A DNA stretch of 6,378 nucleotides, taken from Ignavibacteriales bacterium. GTDB taxonomy: Bacteria > Bacteroidota > Ignavibacteria > T3Sed10-11. Numbering within the stretch: position 1 is the first letter of the stretch; every line of letters begins with the position of its first letter. Below the pieces are notes generated by a model that ran no database searches, was not told where the DNA came from, and was given only the letters and a program-made list of their open reading frames with translations. The stretch is taken from assembly GCA_003560935.1 (NCBI GenBank), contig PWJF01000293.1, positions 1 through 6,378 on the forward strand, written 5' to 3'. Shown in pieces: positions 6,240 to 6,378 of this stretch. A program made the position numbers and the translations under genes.

Positions 6240-6378
6240 GATACCTATATTGTGTGCTTAAAACTTCAGTTTCGATTTGCACTCAATTTGAGCCATTAAT
6301 CATTATTGCATGCAGCAATGCGATCCAGATTTTCCTGTAGCACTTAACCCGGCAAGCAATATAAGCTCTGCATATTTC
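6240..6378. other. Right-end stretch without an assigned gene
   Basis: Nothing is recognised here on either strand. On the minus strand one frame from the window edge reads YAELILLAGLSATGKSG and stops after 23 codons; it may be the tail of a gene outside the window or chance. A short imperfect inverted repeat, ATTGC/GCAAT around ATGCA, lies at 6305-6319. No promoter good enough to report was seen for the GH97 gene. Confidence 0.3.

Noticed and set aside
6240..6378. AGLSATGKSG on the minus strand as a P-loop NTPase
   Set aside because: The frame stops seven codons later and lacks the usual strand-loop-helix context; a chance resemblance is more likely.

Overview
The window looks like an accessory carbohydrate-use region of a Gram-negative bacterium, probably from the Bacteroidota/FCB side of the tree. 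This is inferred from family content only: GH97 enzymes, a TonB-C/parvulin lipoprotein and Sec-secreted beta-rich proteins. No rRNA, tRNA, transposase or phage gene was seen.

Plus strand, left to right: (1) the 3' part of a GH5 endo-beta-mannanase (2-619), cut by the left edge; (2) a spacer (620-821) that is not empty, because its last codons before the next gene repeat the C-terminal end of the mannanase and look like the remnant of a second copy; (3) a secreted two-domain protein of carbohydrate-binding type (822-2015); (4) a lipoprotein joining a TonB-C-like domain to a parvulin-like domain (2016-2663), starting at TTG directly after the previous stop and in the same frame; (5) an extended-SDR NAD-dependent epimerase/dehydratase-like protein (2712-3704); (6) a spacer (3705-3866) with a 9-bp-period CTCTGCG-type repeat and a 16-bp perfect palindrome; (7) a broken GH3 gene (3867-4622). 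On the minus strand and convergent with GH3 lies (8) a broken GH97 gene (6219 down to 4791). The last ~140 bases are unassigned.

The main result is the damage pattern. The GH3 reading frame jumps from inside the N-terminal TIM barrel straight to a late C-terminal-domain segment, losing the nucleophile region, and stops soon after. The GH97 gene survives as three ordered pieces in shifted frames, with about 100 residues missing at each join. With the mannanase remnant, at least three glycoside hydrolase coding sequences have lost internal or 5' parts within 6.4 kb, while the genes between them (822-3704) look intact. The two explanations are real decay of a mannan/alpha-glycoside locus by internal deletions, or scaffold gaps closed without Ns. 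The sequence alone cannot separate them.

If the intact ancestor worked as a unit, the secreted mannanase and the binding protein would attack mannan outside the cell, GH3 and GH97 would trim oligosaccharides, and the SDR would modify a sugar or related metabolite. This is inference from co-location. I found no convincing wholly new system. The points most worth following are the deletion pattern, the unusual lipoprotein fusion and the little-known two-domain secreted protein.
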